64,000 nt of DNA, from NCBI RefSeq assembly GCF_009176645.1, contig NZ_AP019007.1, positions 3,720,001 through 3,784,000 on the forward strand, given 5' to 3'. The position numbers and the translations under genes are program-made. Below the pieces are notes generated by a model, which made no database searches, had not been told where the DNA came from, and saw only the letters and a list, made by a program, of their open reading frames with translations. Origin of the DNA: Enterobacter oligotrophicus (GTDB lineage: Bacteria; Pseudomonadota; Gammaproteobacteria; Enterobacterales; Enterobacteriaceae). Below are positions 16,911-27,900 of the stretch, in pieces (the stretch's first letter is position 1; each line of letters opens with the position of its first letter).

Positions 16911-17822
16911 ATGCACCCACTGCAAGGATTGAAGCGGCTGTTGCTCAGTGCGCTGTTAATGACCGTCACTACCACGGGCGCGCTGGCGGCTGAAAAATTC
17001 CAGGTCATAACCACCTTTACCGTCATTGCCGATATGGCGAAAAACGTGGCGGGAGATGCCGCAGACGTCACTTCTATCACCAAGCCCGGTGCGGAAATTC
17101 ATGAGTATCAACCGACGCCAGGCGATATCAAACGTGCGCAGAAGGCGCAGCTGATTCTGGCTAACGGCATGAATCTGGAACTGTGGTTCCAGCGTTTTTA
17201 TCAGCATCTCAACGGCGTGCCGGAAGTGATTGTCACGAAAGGCATCACGCCGATGGGGATCACCGAGGGGCCGTATAACGGCAAGCCCAACCCACATGCA
17301 TGGATGTCGCCGGACAATGCGCTGATCTACGTCGATAACATTCGCGACGCGCTGGTGAAGTACGATCCGGCAAACGCGCAGACCTACCAGCGCAACGCGG
17401 AGATCTACAAGCAGAAAATCACCGGGACGCTTGAGCCGCTGCGCAAGCAGGTGGCGGAGATCCCGGAGAACAAGCGCTGGATGGTGACCAGTGAAGGCGC
17501 GTTCTCCTACCTCGCGCGGGATTTAGGGCTGAAAGAGCTTTATCTGTGGCCGATCAATGCCGATCAGCAGGGTACGCCTCAGCAGGTGCGCAAAGTGATC
17601 GACCAGGTGAAAAAGCACCAGATCCCGGCGGTGTTCAGTGAAAGCACCGTTTCCGATAAACCGGCGCGTCAGGTCGCACGCGAAACGGATACCCACTATG
17701 GCGGCGTGCTCTACGTTGACTCACTCAGCGCGGAGAACGGGCCAGTGCCAACCTATATCGATCTGCTTAAAGTCACCACCGGTACGCTGGTGCAAGGCAT
17801 TCGTGACGGTATGAAGGAGTAA
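16911..17822 (+). CDS. sitA: Mn/Fe ABC transporter periplasmic binding protein
   Basis: SitA (303 residues) binds Mn2+ (and Fe2+) in the periplasm. The signal peptide is residues 1-26 (cleavage near GALAAEKF). It is a cluster A-I metal-binding protein: metal-ligand histidines lie in PGAEIHEYQPTPGD and NPHAWMSPDNA, with the later glutamate in FSESTVSDKPARQVA. It heads the sitABCD operon; sitB follows after 3 bases. Confidence 0.94.
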   Translation: MHPLQGLKRLLLSALLMTVTTTGALAAEKFQVITTFTVIADMAKNVAGDAADVTSITKPGAEIHEYQPTPGDIKRAQKAQLILANGMNLELWFQRFYQHLNGVPEVIVTKGITPMGITEGPYNGKPNPHAWMSPDNALIYVDNIRDALVKYDPANAQTYQRNAEIYKQKITGTLEPLRKQVAEIPENKRWMVTSEGAFSYLARDLGLKELYLWPINADQQGTPQQVRKVIDQVKKHQIPAVFSESTVSDKPARQVARETDTHYGGVLYVDSLSAENGPVPTYIDLLKVTTGTLVQGIRDGMKE

Positions 17823-17825
17823 AAC

Positions 17826-18647
17826 ATGCAAGAGGGGATTGTCGTTTCAGATGTGACGGTGACGTACCGAAACGGCCACACGGCGCTCCACGATGCCACG
17901 TTTAGCATACCGGGCGGCTCAATTGCCGCACTGGTGGGCGTAAACGGATCGGGTAAATCTACGCTCTTTAAAGCGGTGATGGGCTTTGTGCGCGTAGCCA
18001 GCGGTTCAATTGCGATTCTGGGCATGCCCACCCATCGCGCGCTGCGCCAGAATTTGGTGGCATATGTTCCGCAGTCGGAAGAGGTGGACTGGTCGTTTCC
18101 GGTGCTGGTGGAAGATGTGGTCATGATGGGGCGCTACGGTCATATGGGGTTTCTGCGTCGTCCCAAAGAGCACGATCGCCGCATCGTCACCGAAGCCCTG
18201 AGGCGCGTCGATATGCTGGAGCTTCGCCACCGGCAAATTGGCGAGCTGTCCGGCGGGCAGAAGAAGCGCGTTTTTCTCGCGCGCGCCATCGCTCAGCAGG
18301 GGCAGGTGATCCTCCTTGATGAACCCTTTACCGGCGTGGATGTGAAAACCGAGGCCAAAATTATCAGCCTGCTGCGCGAACTGCGTGACGAGGGTAAGAC
18401 GATGCTGGTCTCGACGCATAACCTGGGTTCGGTGACCGAATTCTGCGATTACACGGTGATGGTCAAAGGCACCGTGCTGGCGAGCGGGCCGACGGAGACC
18501 ACCTTTACCGCAGAAAATCTTGAGCGCGCCTTCAGCGGCGTGCTGCGACACGTGGTACTCAGCGGTTCAGAAGAGCGCATTATCACCGACGACGAGCGTC
18601 CGTTTGTCGCGCATCGTCTGCCTGCGGGTGAGGGGAGGGCACAATGA
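17826..18647 (+). CDS. sitB: Mn/Fe ABC transporter ATP-binding protein
   Basis: SitB (273 residues) carries Walker [10 protein letters not shown], signature LSGGQKKR and Walker [13 protein letters not shown], and powers the SitCD channel on the cytoplasmic face. It overlaps sitC by 4 bases. Confidence 0.94.
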   Translation: MQEGIVVSDVTVTYRNGHTALHDATFSIPGGSIAALVGVNGSGKSTLFKAVMGFVRVASGSIAILGMPTHRALRQNLVAYVPQSEEVDWSFPVLVEDVVMMGRYGHMGFLRRPKEHDRRIVTEALRRVDMLELRHRQIGELSGGQKKRVFLARAIAQQGQVILLDEPFTGVDVKTEAKIISLLRELRDEGKTMLVSTHNLGSVTEFCDYTVMVKGTVLASGPTETTFTAENLERAFSGVLRHVVLSGSEERIITDDERPFVAHRLPAGEGRAQ

Positions 18648-19501
18648 CCGCGCTGCTTGAACCGTTTGGTTATACCTACATGCTCAACGCCATGTGGGTC
18701 TCCGCCATGGTGGGCGGTTTGTGCGCCTTTCTCTCCTGCTACCTGATGCTCAAAGGCTGGTCACTGATTGGCGATGCGCTATCGCATTCGATTGTCCCTG
18801 GCGTGGCGGGCGCGTATATGCTCGGGCTGCCATTCTCGCTGGGCGCATTTTTATCGGGCGGGCTGGCGGCAGGCAGCATGTTGTTTCTCAACCAGCGCAG
18901 CCGACTGAAACAGGATGCGATCATCGGGCTGATCTTCTCCTCCTTTTTCGGGATTGGCCTGTTCATGGTGTCGCTTAACCCGACCTCTGTGAACATTCAG
19001 ACCATTGTGTTGGGCAATATCCTGGCCATCGCGCCGGAGGATATCGTGCAACTGACGATCATCGGTGTGGTGTCGATCCTCATCCTGCTGGTGAAATGGA
19101 AAGATCTGATGGTGACCTTCTTTGATGAAAACCACGCGCGGGCGATTGGGTTGCGTCCGGCGCGTCTGAAAATTATGTTTTTCACGCTACTGGCGGTCTC
19201 CACGGTGGCCGCGCTACAAACTGTCGGCGCTTTCCTCGTCATCTGCCTGGTGGTCACGCCGGGCGCAACCGCCTGGCTGCTGACCGATCGCTTCCCCCGA
19301 CTGCTGATGATTGCGGTAGCGATTGGCAGCATCACCAGTTTTCTTGGCGCGTGGTGCAGCTATTATCTGGACGGTGCAACAGGCGGGATTATCGTGGTGG
19401 CACAAACCCTGCTGTTTCTGCTGGCCTTTGTCTTTGCGCCTGTGCATGGCCTTCTGGCAAGCCGACGCCGTGCGCGCCAGGCACCGGAGGGCGAAATATG
19501 A
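18644..19501 (+). CDS. sitC: Mn/Fe ABC transporter permease
   Basis: SitC (285 residues) is an ABC-3 family permease with about eight membrane segments; [23 protein letters not shown] at the N-terminus and the loop [20 protein letters not shown] are characteristic. It pairs with SitD, to which it is clearly similar. ATGA overlap couples it to sitD. Confidence 0.94.
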   Translation: MTALLEPFGYTYMLNAMWVSAMVGGLCAFLSCYLMLKGWSLIGDALSHSIVPGVAGAYMLGLPFSLGAFLSGGLAAGSMLFLNQRSRLKQDAIIGLIFSSFFGIGLFMVSLNPTSVNIQTIVLGNILAIAPEDIVQLTIIGVVSILILLVKWKDLMVTFFDENHARAIGLRPARLKIMFFTLLAVSTVAALQTVGAFLVICLVVTPGATAWLLTDRFPRLLMIAVAIGSITSFLGAWCSYYLDGATGGIIVVAQTLLFLLAFVFAPVHGLLASRRRARQAPEGEI

Positions 19502-20337
19502 TTACGCTGCTGCTTGAACCGTTCAGCTTTACCTTCATGAACAACGCACTGGTGATTGCCCTGCTGGTGGCAATTCCCTGCGCGCTGCTCTCGGTTTTTC
19601 TGGTGCTAAAAGGCTGGGCGTTGATGGGCGATGCCATGAGCCACGCGGTATTCCCCGGCGTGGTACTCGCCTGGATGGCGGGATTGCCGCTGGCGCTCGG
19701 CGCATTCGTGGCCGGGCTGTTCTGCGCCATTGCCACGGGGTATCTCAAAGATAACAGCAGAATTAAGCAGGATACCGTTATGGGTATCGTCTTTTCCGGC
19801 ATGTTCGCCGCCGGGTTGATTCTCTACATCGCCGTTAAACCTGAAGTGCATCTCGACCATATTTTGTTCGGCGATATGCTGGGGATTAACGGAATGGATA
19901 TCCTGCAAAGTGGCCTCGTTGCTGCGCTGATTGTCGCCATTATTGGCCTGAAATGGCGCGATTTTCTGCTGTTTTGTTTTGATTACCAGCAGGCGCAGGT
20001 GAGCGGTTTACGCACACGCTGGCTGCATTACGGGCTGCTGTGCATGGTTTCGCTCACGATTGTGGCAACGCTAAAAGCAGTGGGGATTATTCTGTCGATA
20101 TCGCTGCTGATTGCTCCCGGTGCCGTTGCGGTGCTGGTGACCCGGCGCTTTCACGTCGCGCTGCTGGTCGCAACCGTGATTTCGGTGGTGGTATCGCTGA
20201 GCGGCGTTTACCTCTCGTTTTACCTCGACAGCGCCCCCGCGCCGACAATAGTGGTGCTGTTTGCCCTGGTGTTTGTCATGACTTTCACGGTCACGAGCAT
20301 GAAGGCGAAGCGGCAGGAAAGCGTCACAGCAGGGTGA
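19498..20337 (+). CDS. sitD: Mn/Fe ABC transporter permease
   Basis: SitD (279 residues, from the ATG at 19498, [11 protein letters not shown]) is the second ABC-3 permease; WALMGDAMSHAVFPGVVLAW is the family loop. A longer reading from 19351 lies wholly inside sitC and is rejected. The last 14 bases overlap the end of entD on the other strand, a tail-to-tail overlap. Confidence 0.94.
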   Translation: MITLLLEPFSFTFMNNALVIALLVAIPCALLSVFLVLKGWALMGDAMSHAVFPGVVLAWMAGLPLALGAFVAGLFCAIATGYLKDNSRIKQDTVMGIVFSGMFAAGLILYIAVKPEVHLDHILFGDMLGINGMDILQSGLVAALIVAIIGLKWRDFLLFCFDYQQAQVSGLRTRWLHYGLLCMVSLTIVATLKAVGIILSISLLIAPGAVAVLVTRRFHVALLVATVISVVVSLSGVYLSFYLDSAPAPTIVVLFALVFVMTFTVTSMKAKRQESVTAG

Positions 20338-20974
20338 TAACGTTGTCACCCATGCGTTTCCAGTGCAGGGTAAACGCTGCGCCCTCCTGAAACCCTGCCA
20401 GCGGGCGAGTCAGCGCCAGCGTCAGGTGTTCAGCATCGAGCGCGATGACGCGAGCGCTGTCAAACCCCATCATGGCATTCACCCAGGGGAACAGCGCCTT
20501 AAAGAGACTCTCTTTGGCGCTGAAGGTCAGCGTCAGGGCGACGGTAAACGGCAGCGCGTTGTCACGCAGGCGCGATGCTTCCTCCGGGCTGACAATCCCC
20601 GCGTGAATCTCTTCGGCTTCCTCTGCGGGTAAAATCGTCTCGCAGTCGATACCGACAGGTTGCCGCGCACGATTTATCACCACAGCCAGCGCGCAGCCGG
20701 ACGTATGCGTAATGCTCCCGGCGATGCCAGCAGGCCACAAGGGTTCGCCGCTGCCGCCAATGGCTGGCACGGCAGAAATACCGTGCTCCTGCAAGGCATG
20801 CGCTGCGGCAAGGCGTCCGGCAAGATGCTCCGCCTGGCGTTTAGGTGCCGCGTGGGCGAGCGTGGTGTGATGAGGTAACCAGAGCAGGTCTGCGTGGGTG
20901 AAGGTTGCGGGATCAAATTCAATTCGATGGAGACGATAACCCGCAAGGGTGATAAGGCTGTGAGTGGTATGCAT
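20324..20974 (-). CDS. entD: Enterobactin synthase 4'-phosphopantetheinyl transferase
   Basis: EntD (216 residues) attaches the phosphopantetheine arm from CoA to the carrier domains of EntB and EntF. The Sfp-type motifs are GIDCE (metal binding) and FSAKESLFKA (catalytic). It is more divergent than the neighbouring enterobactin genes, as usual for EntD. It lies 54 bases after fepA on the same strand, but a terminator stands between them, so it may have partly separate expression. Its end overlaps sitD. Confidence 0.94.
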   Translation of the reverse strand: MHTTHSLITLAGYRLHRIEFDPATFTHADLLWLPHHTTLAHAAPKRQAEHLAGRLAAAHALQEHGISAVPAIGGSGEPLWPAGIAGSITHTSGCALAVVINRARQPVGIDCETILPAEEAEEIHAGIVSPEEASRLRDNALPFTVALTLTFSAKESLFKALFPWVNAMMGFDSARVIALDAEHLTLALTRPLAGFQEGAAFTLHWKRMGDNVITLL

Positions 20975-20989
20975 CGTATCCTCTGATAA

Positions 20990-21021
20990 GAAAAAAGCCC
21001 CCTTCGCGGGAAGAGGGCTTA
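20990..21021 (-). terminator. Terminator between fepA and entD
   Basis: On the minus strand a GC-rich stem (AAGCCCTCTT and AAGGGGGCTT, with mismatched middle) is followed by TTTTTT. It lies immediately after fepA and may attenuate read-through into entD. Confidence 0.75.
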
Positions 21022-21028
21022 CAGTCTA

Positions 21029-23281
21029 TCAGAAGTGCGTATTCACGCTCATGTACCAGGTACGACCCGGCTCGTTGTAGGTGTAGGCACCTGCACCGTA
21101 CATATACGCGCCAGTAGCGGTGTTCCCCGTCGTCTGGGCATTACCTGCACGCCACTGACGTTTATCGAAGACGTTATCAATCCCGCCAGTCAGGCTGACG
21201 TTTTTGGTTACGTCCCAGGTCGCGCTCAGGCCAACGATGCTGTACGGGCTGACTTCGTCTTTCTCAGAGCCCGTAACCGGCTGACCTTTGTAGTTATATT
21301 TCTTCGGCTGCTGCTTGCCGTACCAGGTGAAGGTGGACTGCAGCGACACATCCTGATGGACCTGCCAGCTCACAGTTGAGTTCAGCGTGTACTCCGGAAT
21401 GATCGACAGACGATCGCCCGTCTCCTTGTTCTTACTCTGCAGCATGTAGGTGATGTTGTTGGTCCAGTTGATCGTGTCGCTGACCGGCACATTCAGGGAA
21501 CCTTCAAGACCTTCCACCACCGCTTTTGGCACGTTTTCCCACTGATAAATATCGGTGGTGACTTTACTGGTGGAGGTCTGGCCGATTGGCGCATAGCCCG
21601 CTTCAATCTTGTCGCGGTAGTCGTTGCGGAACCAGGTCACACCCGCCAGCCAGCCGTCGTGTTTCCACTCCAGGCCAATCTCTTTGTTGATGCTGGTTTC
21701 GGCTTTCAGATCATCGTTACCCATCATGTAGCAGCCCACGCCGTCTGAACTGGCGTAGCAACCCTGGCCTTTGCTGTACAGCAGATAGTTCGGGTTGGTC
21801 TGATACAGGCTTGGTGCTTTGTACGCGCGCGCGATACCCATCTTCAGGGTGAAGTCATCGCCCAGACCTTGCGACAGGTTCAGGGACGGGCTCCAGTTGT
21901 TGCCCACGATGGTGTGGTGGTCAAAACGCAGCGCCGGCGTCAACATGGTGCTGTCGGTCAGCTCCATGTTGTTCTCAGCGAACAGAGAGAAGATCTCCGC
22001 CGATGAGTACGGGCTACGATCGTCGCTCATGCCAGGGATCGTCCCCCCTTGCTGAGGCTGGGTGTTGGAGGTGGAATCCTTCATGCGCTGCTGGTTCCAC
22101 TCAGTACCCAGCGTCAGGTTCTGGTTAACCAGGAAATCAATCGGCAGGTTGATCTCGCTGTGCAGCATCACGTCAGCCAGATCGGTATCGGTGAATTTAT
22201 CGCTGTTGAACAGCCCTTCCAGGCCGCCCGCCAGTCCTTCACCCAGACGGGAGTTACGGGTGTGTTCGTACTGTGCCCAGTTGCTGGTGGTAATGCCGTT
22301 ATCCCAGCCGCCGTTCCAGGTTACCGCGAAGTTCTGACGATAGATACGGTTGGTCTCTTTACCGTAGTTTTTCTTCACCAGACCGTTGGTGCTGTTATCG
22401 TTGTTGGTGTTCTGCGTATCGCCCGCGTAGAGGTTGTTCTGGCGGCTGTAACCCGCTTCAAACTCCAGAGACTGCATCGGCGCGAAGTCCCAGCGCACCA
22501 CGCCGTTGATGTCTTTGTTTTCCACACCTTCACGGCCTGCTGGCAGCGTGTCGGCGTAAGTACCGGTACGCTCAGACTGGTGGCCCTGGTTGATGTCCCA
22601 CGCATCGGCCTGGGTTTTGTCCAGGTTGCCGTACATGCGGAAGCTGAAGTCGCCGCCCAGCGGGCCACTCAGACTGAAGTTGGTGCGTTTAGTTGAACCT
22701 TCGTCCTTGTGTTCTGGTGCATTCAGGTAGGTGTTCCAGGAACCATGCCACTGGTCGTCGAATTTTTTGGTGATGATATTCACCACTCCACCCGCTGCAC
22801 CGTTACCGTAACGGGCGGCGGCCGGGCCACGGATCACTTCGATGCGTTCGATCATCTCTGGCGGCACCCAGCCGGTATCCCCACGGGTATCACGCTCGCC
22901 GCGCCAGCCCAGGCGGATGGAGTTACGGCTGGTGACCGGTTTGCCGTCGATCAGGATCAGGGTATTTTCCGGGCCCATACCACGGATATCAATCTGTCGG
23001 TTGTTACCGCGCTGGCCGCTGGTGGAGTTACCGGTCAGGTTAACGCCCGGCATGGTACGGATGATTTCGGCAACGTCGCGCGCGGGCGGGTTCTTACGGA
23101 TTTCGTCGGCGGTGATGGTTGATACACCAGGTGCCTGCAGGTTCTGTTCTGCGGCGGTGATCACCATTGTGTCTTCGTGCTGCGCGGTGGCGGCAGTCGT
23201 GTCGTCTGCCAGGGCTGGCAGCGCGACGCCGTAAATCCCTAAGTTGACCAGCAAGGCCAGGGAGTGAATCTTCTTATTCAT
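21029..23281 (-). CDS. fepA: Ferric enterobactin outer-membrane receptor
   Basis: FepA (750 residues; 746 in E. coli) is the TonB-dependent importer of ferric enterobactin. A signal peptide spans residues 1-25 (cleavage after PALA), followed by the TonB box (DTMVITA). The plug domain contains RDVAEIIRTMPGVNLTG, and the 22-strand barrel ends with the C-terminal phenylalanine NTHF needed for insertion. It is divergent from fes with Fur sites between. Confidence 0.96.
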   Translation of the reverse strand: MNKKIHSLALLVNLGIYGVALPALADDTTAATAQHEDTMVITAAEQNLQAPGVSTITADEIRKNPPARDVAEIIRTMPGVNLTGNSTSGQRGNNRQIDIRGMGPENTLILIDGKPVTSRNSIRLGWRGERDTRGDTGWVPPEMIERIEVIRGPAAARYGNGAAGGVVNIITKKFDDQWHGSWNTYLNAPEHKDEGSTKRTNFSLSGPLGGDFSFRMYGNLDKTQADAWDINQGHQSERTGTYADTLPAGREGVENKDINGVVRWDFAPMQSLEFEAGYSRQNNLYAGDTQNTNNDNSTNGLVKKNYGKETNRIYRQNFAVTWNGGWDNGITTSNWAQYEHTRNSRLGEGLAGGLEGLFNSDKFTDTDLADVMLHSEINLPIDFLVNQNLTLGTEWNQQRMKDSTSNTQPQQGGTIPGMSDDRSPYSSAEIFSLFAENNMELTDSTMLTPALRFDHHTIVGNNWSPSLNLSQGLGDDFTLKMGIARAYKAPSLYQTNPNYLLYSKGQGCYASSDGVGCYMMGNDDLKAETSINKEIGLEWKHDGWLAGVTWFRNDYRDKIEAGYAPIGQTSTSKVTTDIYQWENVPKAVVEGLEGSLNVPVSDTINWTNNITYMLQSKNKETGDRLSIIPEYTLNSTVSWQVHQDVSLQSTFTWYGKQQPKKYNYKGQPVTGSEKDEVSPYSIVGLSATWDVTKNVSLTGGIDNVFDKRQWRAGNAQTTGNTATGAYMYGAGAYTYNEPGRTWYMSVNTHF

Positions 23282-23451
23282 TGTACGTCCTGCTTTTCGC
23301 GCCGCATCCCCTGGTCTCCGTTCCCGAAAGGGAGAGGAGGCGGCATGTTGTCACCCGCATGTTGCGTAAGCAGCCCTGTCCTCGAGCGCACACAACGCGT
23401 GGCATGGTTATTTTATGAGCGCGCTTCCCACAGCGCGGGCACTACGCTATT

Positions 23452-23487
23452 GCAAATGCAAATAGTTATCAATAATATTATCAATAA
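23452..23487. promoter_or_regulatory. Fur sites in the fepA-fes promoter
   Basis: GCAAATGCAAATAGTTATCA followed by ATAATATTATCAATAA contains overlapping Fur-type hexamers and closely resembles the known E. coli fepA-fes operator. It should repress both directions when iron is plentiful. Confidence 0.8.
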
Positions 23488-23532
23488 TTTTTGTCTTGCA
23501 ACAAAAAAAGACTCGATAAACATGAGGTTATA

Positions 23533-24732
23533 GTGACGGCGTTAACAACGGGAAGTGAGGCCTGGTGGCAGTCGAAACGCGGCCCGGACGTGACAGGTAT
23601 TCAGGGTAACTATCGCGTGACGTTCTGGTGGCGTGACCCGGCGGGTACGCAAAACACGTCGACGGTGAAGCGCGTCTGGATCTATATCACCGGTGTGACC
23701 GATCACCATCAAAATGCCCGTCCGCAATCCCTTGAGCGTATTCCTGATACCGACGTCTGGCATTGGCAGGGCGAGTTCAGCCCCGCGTGGCGCGGAAGCT
23801 ACTGTTTTATCCCTTCTGATAACGAACATGATTTTGCCGATACGGTGTTTCACGGCGAGCAACCGGACCGCATGGCGCTGCGTGAAGGCTGGCGGAAACT
23901 GCTGCCCCACGCGGTTTCCGACCCGCTGAACCCGCAGAGCTGGCGTGGCGGGCGCGGCCATGCCGTCTCGGCGCTGGAGATGCCCGGCGCACCGGTGCAG
24001 CCAGGCTGGAACCATCCCGATACACCATACAAACAGCCTGTCTGTATTGAATGGAAGAGCGAGCGTTTGCATAACCGTCGCCGCGTGTGGATTTTCACTA
24101 CCGGCGAGGAAAGCCCTGAACGTCCGCTGGCCGTGTTGCTCGACGGTCAGTTCTGGGCGGAAAGCATGCCCGTCTGGCCTGCCCTGGCGTCACTGACCAG
24201 CGAAGGCAAACTGCCGTCCGCGGTTTACGTTCTGATTGACGTGATCGACACCGCACACCGCAGCCGCGAGCTGCCCTGCAATCCTGATTTCTGGCTGGCG
24301 GTGCAGGAAGAACTCCTTCCGCTAGTGAAAACCCTCGCGCCATTCAGCGACCGCGCTGACCGGACGGTCGTCGCAGGCCAGAGTTTTGGCGGGCTTTCTT
24401 CACTCTATGCTGGCCTTAACTGGCCGCAGCGTTTTGGCTGCGTGCTCAGTCAGTCCGGCTCCTACTGGTGGCCGCACCGCGGTGCACAGCAGGACGGACT
24501 ACTTATCGAACAACTTAAAGCGGGTGAAAAAACCGCACGCAGGCTGCGCATCGTCCTTGAGGCGGGGCGCAATGAGCCACTTATTTTCCGCGCAAATCAG
24601 GCGATTTACGCCGAACTACACACACAGCAACCGGTTATCTGGCGTCAGGTTGACGGCGGACACGATGCGCTTTGCTGGCGCGGTGGGCTGACGCAGGGGC
24701 TGATGGCTCTCTGGCAGCCACTTATTCAATAA
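23533..24732 (+). CDS. fes: Enterobactin/ferric enterobactin esterase
   Basis: Fes (399 residues) hydrolyses the trilactone of ferric enterobactin in the cytoplasm to release iron. An N-terminal domain is followed by an alpha/beta-hydrolase domain with nucleophile GQSFGG and late catalytic histidine in GGHDALCW. The start is GTG at 23533 (MTALTTGSEAWWQ), preceded by GAGGT; a reading from 23491 extends into the Fur-controlled promoter and is rejected. Confidence 0.95.
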   Translation: MTALTTGSEAWWQSKRGPDVTGIQGNYRVTFWWRDPAGTQNTSTVKRVWIYITGVTDHHQNARPQSLERIPDTDVWHWQGEFSPAWRGSYCFIPSDNEHDFADTVFHGEQPDRMALREGWRKLLPHAVSDPLNPQSWRGGRGHAVSALEMPGAPVQPGWNHPDTPYKQPVCIEWKSERLHNRRRVWIFTTGEESPERPLAVLLDGQFWAESMPVWPALASLTSEGKLPSAVYVLIDVIDTAHRSRELPCNPDFWLAVQEELLPLVKTLAPFSDRADRTVVAGQSFGGLSSLYAGLNWPQRFGCVLSQSGSYWWPHRGAQQDGLLIEQLKAGEKTARRLRIVLEAGRNEPLIFRANQAIYAELHTQQPVIWRQVDGGHDALCWRGGLTQGLMALWQPLIQ

Positions 24733-24742
24733 CGGAGTCTGT

Positions 24743-24955
24743 ATGGAATTCAGCAATCCTTTCGATAATCCGCAGGGACAGTTCGCCATTTTGCAAAACG
24801 ACCAGGGGCAGTACAGCCTGTGGCCGCAGCAGTGCGAACTGCCCGCGGGCTGGCGCGTGGTGTGCGAACCGCAATCTCAGGAAGCGTGCCAGCAGTGGCT
24901 GGCGGGACACTGGCAAACGCTTGAACCGTCTTACTTTGCGGAGGAAAACGCATGA
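24743..24955 (+). CDS. ybdZ: MbtH-like protein for EntF
   Basis: YbdZ (70 residues) is an MbtH-family partner that binds the EntF adenylation domain and raises its activity. The family text NPQGQFAILQNDQGQYSLWP and the conserved tryptophans are present. It lies 10 bases after fes and overlaps entF by 4 bases (ATGA), so both are made together. Confidence 0.95.
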   Translation: MEFSNPFDNPQGQFAILQNDQGQYSLWPQQCELPAGWRVVCEPQSQEACQQWLAGHWQTLEPSYFAEENA

Positions 24956-27900
24956 ACCGTCTTCCTCTCGTCGCCGCCCAGCCGGGTATCTGGATGGCGG
25001 AACAGCTTTCCTCGCTGCCAAACGCCTGGAGCGTGGCGCACTATACCGAACTGAAAGGCGATATCGACGCGCCGCTGCTGGCAAAAGCGATTGTTGCGGG
25101 CATGATGCAGGCCGATACCCTGCGCACACGCTTTACGGAAGATAACGGCGAGGTGTGGCAGTGGGTGGACGAGTCCATCACTCTGCCGGAGCCGTCAATC
25201 GTTCGCGCCGACACACACGACGACGCCGTGGCACTGATGGAAGCCGATCTCAATCAGAACCTGCGTGTCGACAGCGGCCAGCCGCTGGCATTTCACCAGT
25301 TAATTCAGGTGGGCGAGCGTCGCTGGTACTGGTATCAGCGTTATCATCATTTACTGGTAGATGGCTTCAGTTTTCCGGCGATTACCCGCCAGATCGCTGC
25401 CATTTACAGCGCATGGAAAAAGGGTGAACCTGCACCTGAATCGCCGTTTACACCGTTTGCCGACGTGGTGGACGAGTACCAGCGCTATCGCGACAGCGAA
25501 GCGTATCAGCGCGACGGCGCATTCTGGGCAGAGCAGCGCAGGCAGCTTCCGCCACCCGTATCGCTCTCGTCCGCGCCGTTGCCAGGGCGTGCAGCAACCA
25601 CCGATATCTTGCGCCTGAAAGTGACTGCCGACAGCCGCGCCTTCAGCCAGCTTGCACAGGCCGCAGGGCCGGTTCAGCGTACCGATCTGGCGCTTGCGCT
25701 GGTGGCGCTGTGGCTTGGCCGTCTTACCGGTCGGCTGGACTATGCCGCCGGGTTTATCTTTATGCGTCGCATGGGGTCAGCGGCGTTAACCGCAACCGGG
25801 CCGGTGCTCAACGTGTTGCCGCTGGCGGTGAATATCGCCCCGCAGGAGAGCCTGCCGGCGCTGGCGTTGCGTTTGTCCAGCCAGTTGAAAAAAATGCGCC
25901 GCCATCAGCGTTACGACGCTGAGCAGATCGTGCGTGACAGCGGGCGTGCCGCAGGCGATGAAGCGTTGTTCGGGCCGGTATTGAACGTCAAAGTCTTCGA
26001 TTATCAGCTGGATATCGACGGTGTGGACGCCATCACCCACACGCTGGCAACGGGGCCGGTTAACGACCTTGAGCTGGCGCTGTTCCCGGACGAGCAGGGC
26101 GGTCTGAGCATTGAAATCCTTGCTAACAAACAGCGTTACGATGACGCGACGCTCACCCGCCACGTTGCGCGCCTGAACGCGATGCTGACGCAGTTTGCAG
26201 CGAACCCGGACCTGCGCTGTGGGGAGGTGGAAACCGTTTCTGAGCAGGAATACCAGCAGCTTGCCCGCATCAACGACACCGGGCTGGCGTTACCGTCCAC
26301 CACGCTGGCGGAACTGGTAGCGGAACAGGCGCGCAACACGCCGGACGCCCCTGCGCTGGCCGATGCACATATCGAACTGAACTACCGCCAGATGCGTGAG
26401 CAGGTGGTCGCACTGGCAAACGTGCTGCGTGAGCGCGGCGTGAAGCCGGGCGACAGCGTGGCGGTCGCTCTGCCGCGCTCGGTGTTCCTGACGCTGGCGC
26501 TGCATGGCATCGTGGAAGCCGGGGCCGCATGGCTGCCGCTGGACACCGGTTACCCGGACGATCGTCTGCGGATGATGCTGGAAGACGCAAAACCGTCTCT
26601 GCTTATTACTACCGATGAACAGCTTCCGCGCTTTAGCGATCTGCCCGTAACGACGTTTAGTTACAACACACTATTACCTGCAACGGACGGTGAGCCGCTG
26701 CACCTGGCGAAGCCAGAGCAGACCGCGTACATCATCTTTACCTCTGGCTCGACAGGTCGTCCGAAAGGGGTGATGGTCGGGCATACCGCTATCGTTAACC
26801 GCCTGAAGTGGATGCAGGATCACTATCCGCTTGATGCGAGCGACGTGGTGGCGCAGAAAACGCCGTGCAGCTTTGACGTATCGGTATGGGAATTCTGGTG
26901 GCCGTTTATCGCCGGGGCGAAGCTGGTGATGGCCGAGCCGGACGCACACCGCGATCCGCAGGCAATGCAGAGCTTCTTTGCACAATACGGCGTCACCACC
27001 ACCCACTTTGTGCCGTCAATGCTGGCAGCGTTTGTTGCCTCGCTGACGCCGGAAAATGCCGACTGCTGCAAAACGTTGAAACAAGTGTTCTGCAGTGGCG
27101 AAGCGCTCCCGACCGAACTGTGCCGTGAGTGGGAGCAACTGACCCACGCGCCGCTGCATAACCTCTATGGCCCAACGGAAGCCGCGGTAGATGTGAGCTG
27201 GTATCCGGCGTTTGGCCCGGAACTGGCGGCGGTTACAGGTAATAGCGTGCCAATTGGCTTCCCGGTGTGGAACACGGGACTGCGCATTCTGGATGCGATG
27301 ATGCGACCGGTGCCGTTCGGCGTGGCGGGGGATCTCTATCTCACTGGCATTCAGCTGGCGCAGGGGTATCTGGGACGCCCGGATCTCACGGCGAGCCGCT
27401 TTATTGCCGACCCGTTCGCGCCCGGCGAGCGGATGTACCGCACCGGCGACGTTGCCCGCTGGCTGGATAACGGCGCGGTGGAGTATTTAGGCCGCAGCGA
27501 CGATCAACTGAAAATTCGCGGCCAGCGCATTGAGCTGGGCGAAATCGATCGGGCGATGCTTTCGCTGCCGGATGTGGCTCAGGCCGTGGCACACGCCTGC
27601 GTGTTTAACCAGGCGGCGGCCACGGGTGGGGATGCCCGTCAACTGGTGGGATACGTTGTCTCCGAATCCGGTTTACCGCTGGATCGCGATGCGCTGCTGG
27701 CTTCCCTGAGAGCACAACTGCCGCCGCACATGGTGCCGGTGGTGCTGCTGCAAATCAGCGCACTGCCGTTAAGCGCTAACGGTAAGCTCGACCGCAAGGC
27801 GCTGCCGCTGCCGGAGCTGACCAGCAAAACCTCAGGGCGTGCGCCGGAAAGTGAAACCGAAGTAGCCGTGGCGCAGGCGTTCACCGCGTTGCTGGGCTGC

